This document shows positions 47,172 through 59,888 of a DNA stretch of 64,000 bases, in pieces (position 1 is the first letter of the stretch; each line of letters begins with the position of its first letter). The notes below the pieces were generated by a model. That model did no database searches. It was not told where the DNA came from and worked only from the letters and a program-made list of their open reading frames with translations. The position numbers and the translations under genes were made by a program. Source of the stretch: Telmatactis stephensoni (taxonomy: Eukaryota; Cnidaria; Anthozoa; Actiniaria; Isophelliidae); assembly GCA_029948255.1 (NCBI GenBank), contig JALIZF010001490.1, forward strand, positions 295,602 through 359,601, given 5' to 3'.

Positions 47172-50100
47172 GTTATATCATTTATATTATTATTACGTAC
47201 GTTTTAGAAAAAAAAATTATTATTATTATTATTATTATATCATTTATATTATTATTAATACGTAAGTTTTAGAAAAAAAATTATTATTATTATTTATTAT
47301 TATTATTATTATTTAATATCATCTATTTACTAACAACTATGCCGTCATACTTTACCACCCTTAGGTATATTTTGCAACTTTCATATCTACAAGAAGTATA
47401 CTATTATTGGCTGTGTCTCTGATACCAAAAAACTTACAATATTCAATTATATATTTGTTTTAATAGCCGGTTAGTTTTTATTAGCTCGGAAACAAAGTGG
47501 GCGGGATTGATCAATGAACAGCCAGGAAGTGCGCAGAACCTTATACCTTCATTATTACCAAAATTTTATGATCTCAAAATTGCATTCCTGCCAAAATAAA
47601 ACCTTTTGGTTCATTTTCTTAACAACTTGAAACTTAAATACTTCGACATTTTGACATTATGATTTACGAATATGAATCATGCATCATTTAAACTCAAGAG
47701 TAAAATTCGATTTGAAGCGATGCGAAACGAATGACGCTTATTAGGAATACTCAGAAATGAAAGCACGAATTCTGAATATTTAAAGTTTTTTAATGTTTTT
47801 AAAGTTTTTTTTCTTTTCACTTATGTATAACATAATGAGTAGTATAACCATGCGTAGAGTGCTTAGAGTGATCGCACTTAATCCGTGAAAAAGTGCAAAA
47901 TCTACTTCGTTCTACAAAGTATAAAATCCTTTGTTTTCCATTGTTTAATTGTTTGAAAAACTTTATAAGAAATTGCACTAATTTGCACTAATTAAACAAT
48001 AGAAAACAAATAATTTCGCGCTATTTAGTACAATTTAGTTCGCTAACTTTTTCACGGATATATTGTAAGCACTCTAGTTAAAAAACGATATTAAGTTAAA
48101 AACCCCTTGAATTGCTGAATAATACCACAGACGTTTTGTTTTATGAAGGAAAACTAGCTCACTTTTGACGAGCGAAGTCTCAGAAAACACTTTTTAGGTG
48201 GAAATGATTGGCTTTCAAATAGTTTTAAATGAAAGCATCTCATCAGTGACTCTCAAGTACTGTTCTTGATCAGTGAACAACTTATTAACTGTGGCGTACA
48301 TTAAGATCTGTCAACACATCAAAAGAATGACTCTTCTTTGATCAATGACCGCGTTGACATAATATAATAATTATACTATTTGAAAGCCTGTTTCAAATCA
48401 TTTCCAACTAAAAAGTCTTTTCTGAGGCTTCGCTCGTCAGAAATTAGCTAGTTTTGCTTCATAAAACAAAACGTCAGTGGTATTTTTCAGCAATTCAAGG
48501 GATTTTTAACTTAATATCGTTTTTAACTACGCATGGTTATACTACTTATTAAGTTATACTTAAGCTGAAGTCCGCAACTAATGTGAAAAGCTTTCAATTA
48601 CATTCTAGAAGCAAAAGCTTAACAGATTCAGCTGAAGAAGAAAAATATATTGCCTTGTTATCAGCTAATGTCCAAAAAACTAATATTCAGAATTCGTGCT
48701 TTCATTAAGGAACTGATCATTTCTGAGTATTCCTAATAAGCGTCATTTGTTTCGCATCGCTTCAAATCGAATTTTACTCTTGAGTTTAAATGATGCATGA
48801 TTCATATTCGTAAATCATAATTTCAAAATGTCGAAGTATATAAGTTTCAAGTTGTTAAGAAAATGAACCAAAAGGTTTTATCTTGGCCGGAATACAATTT
48901 TGAGATCCTGGAATCTAGGTATTAATGAAGATATAAGGGACTGCGCACTTCCTGCTTGTTCATTAATCAATCCCGCCCACTTTGTTTCCGAGCTAATAAA
49001 AACAAACCGGCGATTAAAACAAATATTTCATTGAATATTGTAAGTTTTTTGGTATCAGAGACACAGCCAATAATAGTATACTTCTTGTAGATATGAAAGT
49101 TGATATGAAAGGGTGGTAAAGTATGATGGCATAGTTGCTAGTAAATAGATGATAATAAATAATAATAATAATAATCCTTTTTCTAAAACTTACGTATTGA
49201 TAATAATATAAATAATATAAATATAATAATAATAATAAATGATAATAATAAATAATAACAATAATAATAATAATGATGATGATGATGATGATGATAATTA
49301 AAAGTAAAAAGCCATGACAAATATTTTGATCTTAGAGGACGGTACGCCCCAATTTTTAGTATAATTGCATTTCAGCGATCTTTAAAAATGTGCAGGTTAT
49401 TATTATTATTTTTAAATGCATTTGATCATTGCGACATGGAAAATACGCCTTATAAGGAAATACATTATAGTTTTAAATGAAAGCATCTCATCAGTGACTC
49501 TCAAGTACTGTTCTTGATCAGTGAACAACCTGAGGACTTCAGCTTAAGTATATCTTAATAAGTAGTATAACCATGCGTAGTTAAAAACGATATTAAGTTA
49601 AAATTCCTTGAATTGCTGAAAATTATTACAGACATTTCGTTTTTAATTATGAAGCAAAACTAGCTCACTTTTGACGAGCGAAGTCTCAGAAAACACTTTT
49701 TAGGTGGAAATGATTGGAAACAGGCTTTCAAATAGTTTTAAATGAAAGCATCTCATCAGTGACTCTCAAGTACTGTTCTTGATCAGTGAACAACTTATTA
49801 ACTATGGCGTACAATAAGATCTGTCAACACATCAAAAGAATGACTCTCCTTTCATCAGTGACCGCGTTGACATAATATAATAGTTATACTATAATGTTTT
49901 GCTTAAAAAGCGTATCTTCCATAATGATCAAATGCACTTATAATAATAATAACATGCATATTTTTAAAGATCGCTGAAATGAAATTATACTAAAAATTGT
50001 GGCGTACCGTCCTCTAAGATCAAAATATTGGTGATAGCTTTTTACTCTTAATTGTTATTATTATTATTATTATTATAAACAATAAATTTGAATACTGCCT

Positions 50101-50275
50101 TTCTTTTCCTCACGTTTCAGTATTCAACATTCAAAAGTACAGTGTTTGAACTGGGCCTAAAGAGTGCTGATATATAATAAAGTCGAAAATTTGGCAGAGT
50201 AAACAAAATCCAGTTTATTGTGTTTTATGTTAATATTTCTGGAGACTACACTATTGTGGGAAGTACTTGGACACA

Positions 50276-50535
50276 TATATAGCTATTTCAATTAACGTTG
50301 TCGCTGAAAAAAGCCTAAAGGCTAAAGCCTTTCAACTATCTTTTGTGTACTAACAAACTTCTCTGTATGCTATCTGAGAAATTAAGGAATATGTGTCCAA
50401 GTTGTAGAATTTGCAAGCATACAGTGAGTTTTTTTATTGTATGTCACGGTGATAATTTTTTTTTCGAGATTCCGCACTCAAGCTTTAGGCTTTAGGCTTT
50501 TTTCAGCGACAACGTTAATTGAATTAGCTATATAC
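50276..50535. mobile_element. MITE
   Basis: ATATATAGCTATTTCAATTAACGTTGTCGCTGAAAAAAGCC arm at 50276-50320 and its complement at 50490-50535. No gene between them. Confidence 0.75.
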
Positions 50536-51047
50536 GGGATAAGAAAAAGAATAAAGAAGAATAGTCCAATGATATGAATTAATGAGACTTTTTGATCGCT
50601 CGGTTATGGAATTCATGGAGGAGGGTAAGGTTACATTATCGCTTTTGTTGCTTTTGGTCATCAAAATAAAAATGTAATGGAATTATTGATTAGAAGGCAG
50701 TTTTTTTCAAAATTGCAATCCCTTGTTTCAACTTGTCTGCCGTAGGTGGAATAATTATGCAAAATATTCGATACTCCTTATATTTCTCGTAAGACAACGT
50801 GAAAACTGCACATCCATCCAGCGACTTCTTCATACTGGTATCGAGAGAAAATGTCAGGGATTTGGAAACCATATGAAGCCGATACTTTATCCAATAAGCC
50901 GTTGTTCACTCCCCAAAAGACTGAGAAGGACGTAAAGTCGTCATATTTTACTTGATTTGGAATAATTTGTCCTCGTTAAACCAAAATAATTTCGTTCTTC
51001 CTTTCTTGTAGTAAAGACTGAAATTACCCGAGTTAATAGAAGCTTCA

Positions 51048-51563
51048 ATGTTAACTCAGACATGGATAAAGAATGGCACAAAGGGGTGGGATGCAGTTGC
51101 GCATGCAGGGGAGGTCAAAATAGTGATTTTGTTTTCAGACAAAGTCTCATCTGCAGTGAAGCAGTATTATCAAAAAGCGAGTAGAACGACAATCATAAAT
51201 CGGTGCCAAAAGCTCACACGTACTAAAGAAGAACATGGTAAATCTGTAGCTAGAGACGGCTATTCTAAAGGGAGCAAAGATAACACGTCATAACTCGAAC
51301 ATAAGCCCAAAGAATCACCAGTTCTATATGAAAGAAGTGATTCGAGCGATTCCGATATGAAGTATGCAGCGAAGAAATTGCCAAAAGAGAGGAGGGAGCG
51401 AGCGCTGGCAGATAAAAGGAAGAGGAAAGAAAGGAAGAATGACGCAACGGACTACGATGTGGAGAGTGGCGAGAACAGCGATGAGCCCAACAAAAAGATG
51501 GCAAAAGCAGAAACTAAGAGTAAAGCAGAGTTACAAAAGGGCAATTCCACGTTGCGGACGTGA
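51048..51563 (+). pseudogene. unrecognised charged ORF interrupted by one stop
   Basis: Two frames in the same phase (51048-51293 and 51357-51563) are separated only by TAA at 51291-51293 and 21 codons of open sequence. The second half is rich in K, R, E and D (KLPKERRERALADKRKRKERKND, then SGENSDEPNKKMAKAE). It is preceded by a pyrimidine tract and TTGTAG near 51011 that could be an acceptor. No family recognised; it may be an exon of a nuclear protein or a retrocopy with one nonsense change. Confidence 0.3.
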
Positions 51564-51955
51564 CTTTCAGAGTTTATACCTAGTGTAATAAATGGCTGTT
51601 TAACCCAGATAATGTTTTTCAAATCAAATGAAATTCATCCAATCAATCCTCCTGGTTGTCCCTTTGATTTTAGCATAAAAACATTTTGGCTGACTTTTGA
51701 ATATTAAGAGAAAAAATGTGTAAATGATGTGTTGCGGACATGACATGGAAAACAACCATGTTTGAAGTTACTCTTGAACAAAGCTAAAATCCTGTGAACT
51801 TGAAACTTTTCAAAAAAAGTGTTTATACTGCCTAAACTCTATACTAACTGCACTATATAAATCCAAAATGAAAGAATTGATATTGCTTGTTTCTATGGAT
51901 TTATTAGGAATACAGTGTGTTGTGGAAGTGACAATAAATTGTTGCGGACATGACA
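51551..51955. repeat. three spaced copies of GTTGCGGACATGACA
   Basis: At 51551 (GTTGCGGACGTGACT), 51731 and 51941 (exact), with a weaker TGTTGTGGAAGTGACA near 51919. The spacing is about 180 and 210 bp. The intervening sequence is not obviously repeated. Confidence 0.6.
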
Positions 51956-52770
51956 TTTTTGGGAATGTTATTTCTGTGCCATCAAAAACCCTCTCTATTT
52001 AGGTCTTTTGAGTAAACTAAATTGGCTTATGCATAGTTTCATTCTTCAGAGACACAATTAGGCCAATTTCATTCACAAATAAAGAAGATTTTGCAGCAAA
52101 CATTTTTTCCAAAGTTTACACAATTTCTTCACAGAAAAGGCCAATTTTTTAAGCAAATTTGTCAATTTCATCAATTGCCGACATTGAAGACTCCCCCTGA
52201 TATAGGAATCAGTCTTATCATCACCGACTTGATCTTTCTTAAATGCCTAACAATTTTTTTTTCTATATTAAAATGCATTTTTGATGCAAACTAAGCATTT
52301 AATTGTTTTTGCTTTTATCAACTCTCATGTGGAATTGCCCAAAAGCAAACTCTCGAAAACCATAATTTAATGTGCAAAACCGCAGTAACTACTATGCAAA
52401 GAATTCAAGGACTGTTGGATAGGGTGGAAAAAATATGTGGTTTTGTTTTTCATAAAGTAGTATAATTGCTAGAACCTTTCAAGTTATTTCCTTGTAATAA
52501 TATATTGGTTTCACTTTATGAATCTTTAGTTTCAAAAGAAAAAATGTTTGACGTTACCATGATGATCAAAGCCCTGTAAATTCCAATTAAACAGAATATT
52601 TCGTGTCAGTGAAAAAGACATAACAGTTTCATATATGTGAGTTTGTTTTTCATGTGATGTTTTCAAGTTTGTAATGGGCATTTGAAATGGGCATCAGATA
52701 CAGTACGAACAGTATAATATTTCAAATCATGGAAAGCAAAAGTGTATATTTTTAGGAATATAAAATGCGA
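51600..52770. other. no gene recognised
   Basis: AT-rich, only the spaced motif described separately. Confidence 0.4.
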
Positions 52771-52775
52771 GCGCT

Positions 52776-52905
52776 TGTCTCTGTACTGTGATATAAACAC
52801 GATGGAAGATGTAGAGCAAGAGAAAAGCAAGCTTAGTTTCTCTTGTTTTTCGAGTGCTCTACATCTTCCAGAGTGTTTATATCACAGTACAGAGACATAA
52901 GCGAT
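52776..52905. mobile_element. hairpin MITE
   Basis: GTCTCTGTACTGTGATATAAACAC...GGAAGATGTAGAGCA and its complement ~60 bp apart. A half-copy (TGTCTCTGTCCTCTGATATAAACA) follows at 52924. Confidence 0.75.
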
Positions 52906-53453
52906 CGTTTTATGAGCGAGCCATGTCTCTGTCCTCTGATATAAACATGGTAGCCAGCCAATCAGCGCGCGCGTTATATCTCAAATATTTTATAATGTAA
53001 TATTTAAATCTTTTCAGAATTATAAATTCATTCATCTCTTGTTTGCACTTTAGGCATATAAATCCTTTTCAGCTTTATTGGAAGAACAGTTAAAATAAAG
53101 TTTCTTGAGATAAAAGACGCGTTATTGTTTGCTTGGTACAATGAAGTTGTTGTTATGCAAATGTAAATACTTGGTGCGTAAAAGCTGCGTCAAATGCGTC
53201 AAAAATCTCGCTACTATGAGAAATCTCTATTAGGATATCTTAAAATCGAAAGAATAGCGTTTTGGCTAACTGTCGGTCACCGCTTTGAAGTTGATGAGAA
53301 ATAATTTATGCCATGACCTTGTTACAGAGTGAAATTATTCTTTATAATTAGAAAAAAATCAACGAGAATCATTATTTTGTCGTTTTGCAGTGATATGTTC
53401 AAATACTTTGAAAATAAATGTCTACCCGATATTTCGTAATAAAAGCTAGCGTA

Positions 53454-53624
53454 AAGCGTGGTTTTCACTAGCGACGCAAGCACAAGCAACATACGCAGAC
53501 TCAGTATCGTATGTATCACATAGGTGCGAAAAAAGACAATCTCTGCTAATTAACAGTACATTACTGAGTCTGCGTTTGTTGCTTGCGCTTGTGCTCATGC
53601 GTCGCTAGTGAAAACCAGGCTTAA
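53454..53624. mobile_element. MITE with TAA flanks (PIF/Harbinger-like)
   Basis: AGCGTGGTTTTCACTAGCGACGC at the left, complement of AGCCTGGTTTTCACTAGCGACGC at the right, with TAA on both sides. The arms continue through CGCAGACTCAGTA. Confidence 0.8.
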
Positions 53625-54068
53625 CTCTTGCGACACCCCATTTAAATGTTATCTCAAGTCATATAATCAGCACTTGAGCGAAGCAGGACCGTAGCTATCA
53701 TGAGGCAAGCGAGACCTAGGCAGTTGCCTCGATAAAATTTCAGGTATTATTTTTTTAATTTTCTTGATGTCTCAAACGACTTGTGTCGAGAAACGACCGA
53801 CACACAGACAAAAAAATCAGAACTTTGACAACGAAGGAATTTTAGTAAAGAATAAACATTAAAGATATTTTCTATACTATCTCATATCAGATATGCCTTT
53901 TGTCTTCTTTTTCTTTGCCAGAATGTACAAAATTGTCATAACTTTAATGCATAATAAATATGTCGCAAATGCCTCTCAAAATGCTAGAAATCGCAATGCC
54001 GAGGGTCTGAACTTCAACCCCCCCAAGTTGCTCCCGCCTTCGGTGGTCGATTACCTCGGTAGACTTAA

Positions 54069-54235
54069 GGCGCTGTTACACTGTGCAATTTTCCCAGCAA
54101 CTTGTCTCGCAACGGCGTTGCAAAACAAGTTGCAGAGAAAATTATGGCGCTGTTACACTGTGCAATTTTCCCCAGCAACTGGCCAGAAATATTGCAAGTT
54201 GCTAGGGAAAATTGCACAGTGTAACAGCGCCATAA
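54069..54235. mobile_element. palindromic MITE plus a solo end
   Basis: GGCGCTGTTACACTGTGCAATTTTCCC occurs directly at 54070 and 54147 and inverted at 54207-54233. 54147-54233 is one complete hairpin element flanked by AAAATTAT / ATAATTTT. Confidence 0.75.
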
Positions 54236-54769
54236 TTTTTCGAAATTCTTCTGGACCAGACCATTGCATGGAACGGTAGGTTCCATTTGACCTTTCGCGT
54301 TTGGTCACGTAACGCCTTTTATTCATATATAAAACATCTGAAACATGAACGAAAAAATACACAATTTGTTATTAATTGTGTCAAAAATGCCGTTGTAGAA
54401 GTCTTTACAGCAAACAATTGAGATATATAGTGAAATAAAAAATTGAATAAACTGGCATATTCGCTGCATGGAAATATTTTTGCATGTGAGATATAAAATA
54501 CCCATGCATGTTAATAGAAGGACAAAGGCAAACACTAATAGCTGTTGACAGACAAATTGACAGTAATCAGATAATTTGGTCGACGATAACAAGCTTCTAT
54601 TTTTAAAGTTGCTGGGTTTACAAAAGTTTAATTTCTTTAGTTTTAATTAGCCGATTCAAAAAAGGTCTATACCACTGCGGCTTGTTGAACTACAGGCAAC
54701 CAGTGCACGCTTCGAGGAGCGTCTTGTTAAAACGTTTATTAACGACAACATGTCTATTGCTCTTAGGCC

Positions 54770-54897
54770 TAGTTCAAACGTCGCATCTCACATGTGCTGA
54801 ATTCAATGCAAATGAGATGATAATGAGTAGAAACAAAAGATTTGACTAATTTGCATTGAATTCGACACATGTGAGATGCGACGTTTGAACTAGGCCT
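54770..54897. mobile_element. MITE with TTA flanks (PIF/Harbinger-like)
   Basis: GGCCTAGTTCAAACGTCGCATCTCACATG and its complement, with TTA on each side. Confidence 0.85.
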
Positions 54898-55149
54898 TAC
54901 TCTAGCGGCAGCTAATCTAAATGTCCTTTTTAAGCCGATTTTGGGCTCGCTTTCACATGGGCACGAGTGAACGCACGAGTGCGTCTAGTTATTGTAGGAT
55001 TTGTGTGTAGTTTTTTGTATGACACAACCTCTTTCCCTATACCCGAATCATAAGACCAACGCCTTTTTCGCTATTTTTATTGCTTAGAAGCCTTTCTAGA
55101 TGCACATATTCACTTAAACGAAAGAAGAGATGAGCTGGCCCCGATCAAT

Positions 55150-55266
55150 CCATTCATTTTATTATATTTTTTTCCCCTGTTTTTTTCTTTTACTTTTTTA
55201 TCATTGTAAAAAGCATTGAGTATTTTTAAATGCGTTGTTTTAAGAATTAAATTATTATTATTATTC
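55150..55266 (+). mobile_element. LINE/SINE 3' end with (ATT)n tail
   Basis: The CATTGTAAAAAGCATTGAGTA...TTAAATTATTATTATT phrase is a common 3' UTR end of CR1/L2-type elements. Confidence 0.55.
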
Positions 55267-55819
55267 TAAACTGCGCGAATTTTGTGTCGTATAAGTAAAG
55301 GCGAAGGCAATATCAATGGCGGATTGAGTATTAGTGTTACTTTCACTGAATAGAAGAGCAGCACCACAAAAGAAATAACATGCAGAGGTAAGTCTTTATT
55401 CTATTTTTTTAAGGGAGCGAGGGTTGTGAAAACGATCGAAATGATATGCTACAAAACCTACACATAAGAGCGCATTGTATGCGTTATGTTTACAAATTTT
55501 ATTGTCATCTGAAATTGCTTGTATGGAATGTTATTCTTTTTCTGGAAATTTACCAAAGAACCCCCAAAATTATTCCAGTGCAAATGCATGTTTACCTGAT
55601 ATACTTTCAAGGTATTTTGATAAAATTGTTGGCAAATTAAAAATGGGGACCTACAACAAATTTTGAATGTTTGTGTTGTGCCTCAATGTGCTACCTGATT
55701 TCGGTTCTTTGTGTTGGTGTCAATGACTTTTATCTCTGTGAAACTCAACAATTGTTTATAATGTACTTTTGTTTTACATTATTTTACAAGGACAGAAGAG
55801 TAAAGCAAGCTAAGCTATA

Positions 55820-57075
55820 TATATAGCTAATTCAAGTTCAAGTTGTTTTATCCACACACTTATAAATATTATTGACATAAATAATAGTTTAGATAGTTTG
55901 TATTTACAAGAAGTATAATTTATACAGAGGCATGTTGTAGTATAAATGACAATAAAAACAATAGATATATTTAGTGTGCAGTGATGGTTTAAAAGGTGGC
56001 TCGACCCCATAATTTTACATGAACACCTTCCAACTTTGAAACTCTCATGCCTAAACAGATTGACTTCAATTTCATATCCATTATAACACATTACTTACAT
56101 ATAGACTGAAAAGCAATATTGAGTGTGTTTTGGGGAGATCGGACGGAATATCACGTGATAATGACGTCAAATGTGTTTTAGCTTCGGGTCCAATTTTGGC
56201 TCTCAAATGCATTTGCTGAGGAAATGCTCGATGCTACTTATACCTTGGATATTTGCCTTCATCTGAAAGAAGTCTCACTAAAATCTACAAGACGGATTTG
56301 GAGATATTTTAGGTCCTTTAAATTAAGGGTATAATTTATGCAAAAATTGAAGACCACACTTCCCTTGGCAAATTTTATTACTTCTTGGATATTTATTTAC
56401 CTCCAAAATCGCTCATTCTATTTTCATATCCCCCTACTACTTTATGGAAAAACGGGAAGGATAGACAGCAACGCGATTTCGCCAAAGCGAATGATATGCG
56501 AATGAAGCTGAAAACTCAATGTTGACATTTTTTCCGATTTTACGGGCATTTTCGCAAAACGTGCGATCATTAGAAAATTGCTCGATTTTTCTATATTTTT
56601 CCTGAGGAGCATAACTGATTAACACATTATAAGCACAAGGATTGTCATGCTCATTGAAATCTTTTTAGGTGGTTTAAAACAAACGCAAAGTTAGGTAAAT
56701 ATTGAAGCGATGTCGACGATTTTGTGCTCTGGGACAAATTTGTTTTCTGAAGGACCTAATATTTGAGGATTTGAGGTAGACTGGGAGGTCTTTCCAGAGA
56801 TCAATTGCTACAAACGAGATAGCTTGTTTGCTTGTATTTGTTCTAACTTTTGATTAATAATGATTTTGTTTACTTGCATATCTCGTATTGTAATTGTGGA
56901 CATTGTTGGCATATTTGAACATACTGTCAAAGATGCTTGGTAGAATCCCACAATGCCACGAGTGCATAAATTGTAAGACATGCAAGCGATATACATTATA
57001 AACTGAAAGTATACCTAGAAGGTTAAATGGAATCATCATACTGATATTATTTTGAAATAAAGGATGCACAAAATG
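55820..57075 (-). mobile_element. 5'-truncated LINE
   Basis: At 57075-56757 one frame gives FMHSWHCGILPSIFD, NNVHNYNTRYASKQNHY, a stop, then SFVAIDLWKDLPVYL, the C-terminal motifs of a CR1/L2-type ORF2. A ~900-bp 3' UTR runs to about 55820 and ends GGATAAAACAACTTGAACTTGAA. Confidence 0.7.
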
Positions 57076-57167
57076 GGAATGGCCGTTCCATGAAATCCTC
57101 CATGCTACAGGGAACATAGTACCTGCAGAAACATGGGAATGCCAAAGCTAGGAAATCCACTATGACT

Positions 57168-57272
57168 GTGTATTCCAGTGTAACGATATCCCAGTATAAC
57201 CGTATCCCAACATAACTGTACCACAGTACCCAGTATCATAGTACCACGGCATCACAGTACCCAGTATCACAT
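57168..57272. repeat. degenerate 12-16-bp minisatellite
   Basis: Repeats of CCCAGTATAACCGTA / CACAGTACCCAGTATCA type. Confidence 0.7.
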
Positions 57273-57599
57273 ATTTGCACAAACATCGACTCTTTCAAAA
57301 TCATCGAAATTGCTCCTGGGTACACATGTGGATTTGCATGTTTTATCTATGAATTCGCTACATCGTGTTCGGGATATCAAAAATGTTTCAGTCGCGGTTT
57401 GAAATGACACGTCAACACGCTTCTTTTAAATCGCCTATAATCAGCCAATTCAGTCTCGGTGCTAGCTAAATTTGGTCTCAGCTTCTTCGTATTGAAGGGT
57501 CAGTGTTTGTGCAAATAGTTGGGTTCAATTTTTTATTCGAGGTAGTTTCAGACACTTGCGGCTGCGCATCTCCCGCACGCATTCATGCAGCTTAGTAAG

Positions 57600-57700
57600 G
57601 AGCAAGGATGGCACAGTTGGTTAGTGCGCGGCCTTCGGTACGAGCGGTCCCGAGTTCGATCCTCAGCCAGACCTCCCATCCTTGTTTCGACTTCTTTCCA
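57600..57700 (+). mobile_element. tRNA-derived SINE head
   Basis: GGATGGCACAGTTGGTTAGTG (box A) and GAGTTCGATCC (box B) at tRNA spacing, without a proper acceptor stem. Confidence 0.75.
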
Positions 57701-57936
57701 ATCTGTGTAGCTTTAATTAGCTTTGAATACCTTTAAAACTGATGGAGAGAGGGGAGTAAAATGAGCGCACCGTCGACCTCAGGTTTGTCAGTTGAATTAC
57801 TGTTACGAGTTATCGACGTTAAATATGGTTGCTTTACTTTTAGTAAAGAACATTAGTTTTATAGTGCGCGCGGAGTCTGGGCACCAGCGAGTCAGCAATC
57901 GAGAGCGGGAGAAAAATAGAATTTTACTGACCAATG

Positions 57937-58292
57937 AGCTTTTATCAGATATTTTTAAATTCGTAAAACAGAAAAAGAATTACCATAGCTGAAAAGAGCA
58001 TGTTAAAATTAGCAAGACAGTGAAGTTTGAAGGAATTAAATCCAAAACTCGCAAGAATATGAATTTTTGAAGAGTGTGAATTTGTAAGAAAACCTTTGCT
58101 GGTAGGCATCTCTTGCCTACCAGCGAATGTTTTCATACAAAATTTCGATTTCGGAAAATTCATATCTTCGTGAGTTTGAAAGTTACTTCATTCAAACTTC
58201 ACAGTTTTACTAATTTTGAGGTGCTCTTTCCAGCTATGGTAATTATATTTCTGTACTGTGACTTTTGGAATTACATGATAAAAGCCCATTGA
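57937..58292. mobile_element. foldback MITE, copy 2
   Basis: Same element as 25832-26191 in the same orientation, with a 4-bp insertion after the central hairpin (TTTTCATACAAAATT) and few substitutions. Confidence 0.85.
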
Positions 58293-58864
58293 TATTGTAA
58301 TTAATACCCTGCGTTGAGTAGCTCAAAAATTGGAACTTTCACATCTACTGAAAAGGCCAACGAGAATATCCCACAGTGAACGATATTGGATGTTTCTTTA
58401 TTTGTCTTTTTTTCTAACCCTTGAAAAAATACAGCAACCAACCTTTTTCCTTTTACTTCATACTTCAACATCACTATTTTATTTTGTAACTTTGCGTTTT
58501 ATCTCACTTTAAATATTATGCGCTTGCTTTTGACGTTTAACTGACGTTGGTTCAAGATGAGAAAGTTACACTGACACATCCATATAACTTAAAACTAAAT
58601 GGTTACCGATACATATAAAAAACATTACAGTAAAATACCACAACCTACAGAAATTCGTAAAAAATATGATTTGAAACCACATCGGCAAAAACTAATCATC
58701 GATAAAACAAAATTCTAACCACGCCTAATTCAGACGTCGTACTTTGCATGTACCGTTCTCAATTCCAATTCTAGTTATAAATGCCACTCTTGTGTCTTGA
58801 ATTCCAAATCGAACCAGCAGTTCCAAAATTATTTAGACACCGACCTTGTATTTCATTGCAACAA

Positions 58865-58969
58865 TTAGTGTGTGAACGTGTCATGTAAGACTTCACTGGC
58901 TTCTTGAATATGAAGTTTTCCGATTCCAACAGCGGGAGCTGCGAGGACCTTTCGACCAACGTATTTAAG
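58865..58969 (-). CDS. DHTKD1: DHTKD1, last coding exon
   Basis: Acceptor TTTTCGTCCTCAG, then LKYVGRKVLAAPAVGIGKLH...SEVLHDTFTH and TAA at 58865. The YxGR...A.PAVGIG..H pattern is the C-terminal end of the E1 component of 2-oxoadipate dehydrogenase (DHTKD1), a thiamine-diphosphate enzyme of lysine and tryptophan breakdown in mitochondria. It joins in phase 0 to the exon at 60302. The intron between them (58970-60301) contains an inverted-repeat element with a LINE in it. Confidence 0.8.
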   Translation of the reverse strand, partial: LKYVGRKVLAAPAVGIGKLHIQEASEVLHDTFTH

Positions 58970-59069
58970 CTGAGGACGAAAATAGATAATACATTTCAAA
59001 CTTTCTTCGATGAAGGAAAACACAGAATATCTTGACGCCTTGGCGCTCAATGTTTCTTTTGTTCAATAA

Positions 59070-59888
59070 GCCCCTAGCATGATGACGTTTTTGTTCCCTC
59101 TCAGAATCCTGACATTCATGGCTATAACACCAGATATGCATTGCAGCATAATTTTTTTAAGCCTGCTACTAATACAAACTATGGTATTTCTACATTTAAA
59201 TTCTCTTTATCAACTATCTGGTATTCAATTCCAGCTTCTATTAAAAATTCACCAACCTACCTTTCTTTCAAGAGAAAAATCAAAGCCCATTTTTTGAAAA
59301 AGCAAATGGTAATGTAATTATTTAAATGTTACATTACTTTTCTATTTATTAAATTAATTTATATAATCATTTAGTTATATATATTTATATAAAAAAAAAC
59401 CCTTCAAATCTTTCATTGACATACTATAATATTATCTTATTCCCTTTCTCAGGCCTCTTTTTGAAGTCCTGGGAATGGAGATATCTATTTATATTTATAT
59501 AAGGACTTTCGAACCTAGACATGTATTATAACTATATTTGATCAATTATTGAGCTCGCCATTTAATTAATTATGGCAGTGGTCAACTCGAAAGCCCATGC
59601 TCCTTTGACCACTGCACACAATTTTCAATAATTGACATTTATATTTTTTATTTTAGCAGCCATATTATTTATTTAATGTCATTTATAGCTTTATATTTGT
59701 TTTGTAATTGTCTTTTATTTATGTGTGAATAAAGAAATTGAATTGAATTGAATTGAATTTTTGAGTAGCTTTTGTCCGGTAATTAAAACTATTGCGTTTG
59801 TATTCTCGAAGGAATATAAAATTTGAATATGAAAAGCTCTTGAAAGGATTCTGGTATAGAGAGGGGACAAAAACGTCATCATGCTAGG
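59070..59888. mobile_element. inverted-repeat element split by a truncated LINE, in a DHTKD1 intron
   Basis: CCCCTAGCATGATGACGTTTTTGTYCCCTCTC at 59070 and its complement at 59850-59885. The sequence between is mostly the plus-strand LINE fragment. Confidence 0.7.
59108..59758 (+). mobile_element. 5'-truncated LINE with (TTGAA)n tail
   Basis: One frame gives HGYNTRYALQHNFFKPATN, then NYGISTFKFSLSTIWYSIP and SFKRKIKAHFL, the end of an ORF2 C-terminus. Then a ~430-bp 3' UTR with GTGTGAATAAAGAAATTGAA and TTGAA repeats at 59733-59758. Confidence 0.75.

Larger units (their letters stand above)
38816..50060. repeat. 11-kb array of related repeat blocks
   Basis: Blocks share ACTGTTCTTGATCAGTGAAC (near 38843, 39390, 41389, 41937, 43620, 44166, 45311, 46408, 48256, 49509 and 49769), AGATCGCTGAAATG, CGTACCGTCCTCTAAGATCA and CTACAAGAAGTATACTATTA. 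Two block types alternate: one with GCGTTGACATAATATCATAA, the other with GCCTTGCGCATTTTCATGCC followed by the endonuclease ORF and (TTA)n. Roughly 48376-49470 is inverted. MITEs with CACTTAATCCGTGAAA ends sit at 40206-40355, 40986-41205 and 47855-48075; the last two are near-identical and mark a segmental duplication. Confidence 0.85.

Noticed and set aside
50690..50872. 60-codon frame (-), possibly a last exon (FSLDTSMKKSLDGCAVFTLS...)
   Set aside because: Protein-like, but I could not match a family or find a convincing acceptor in phase.
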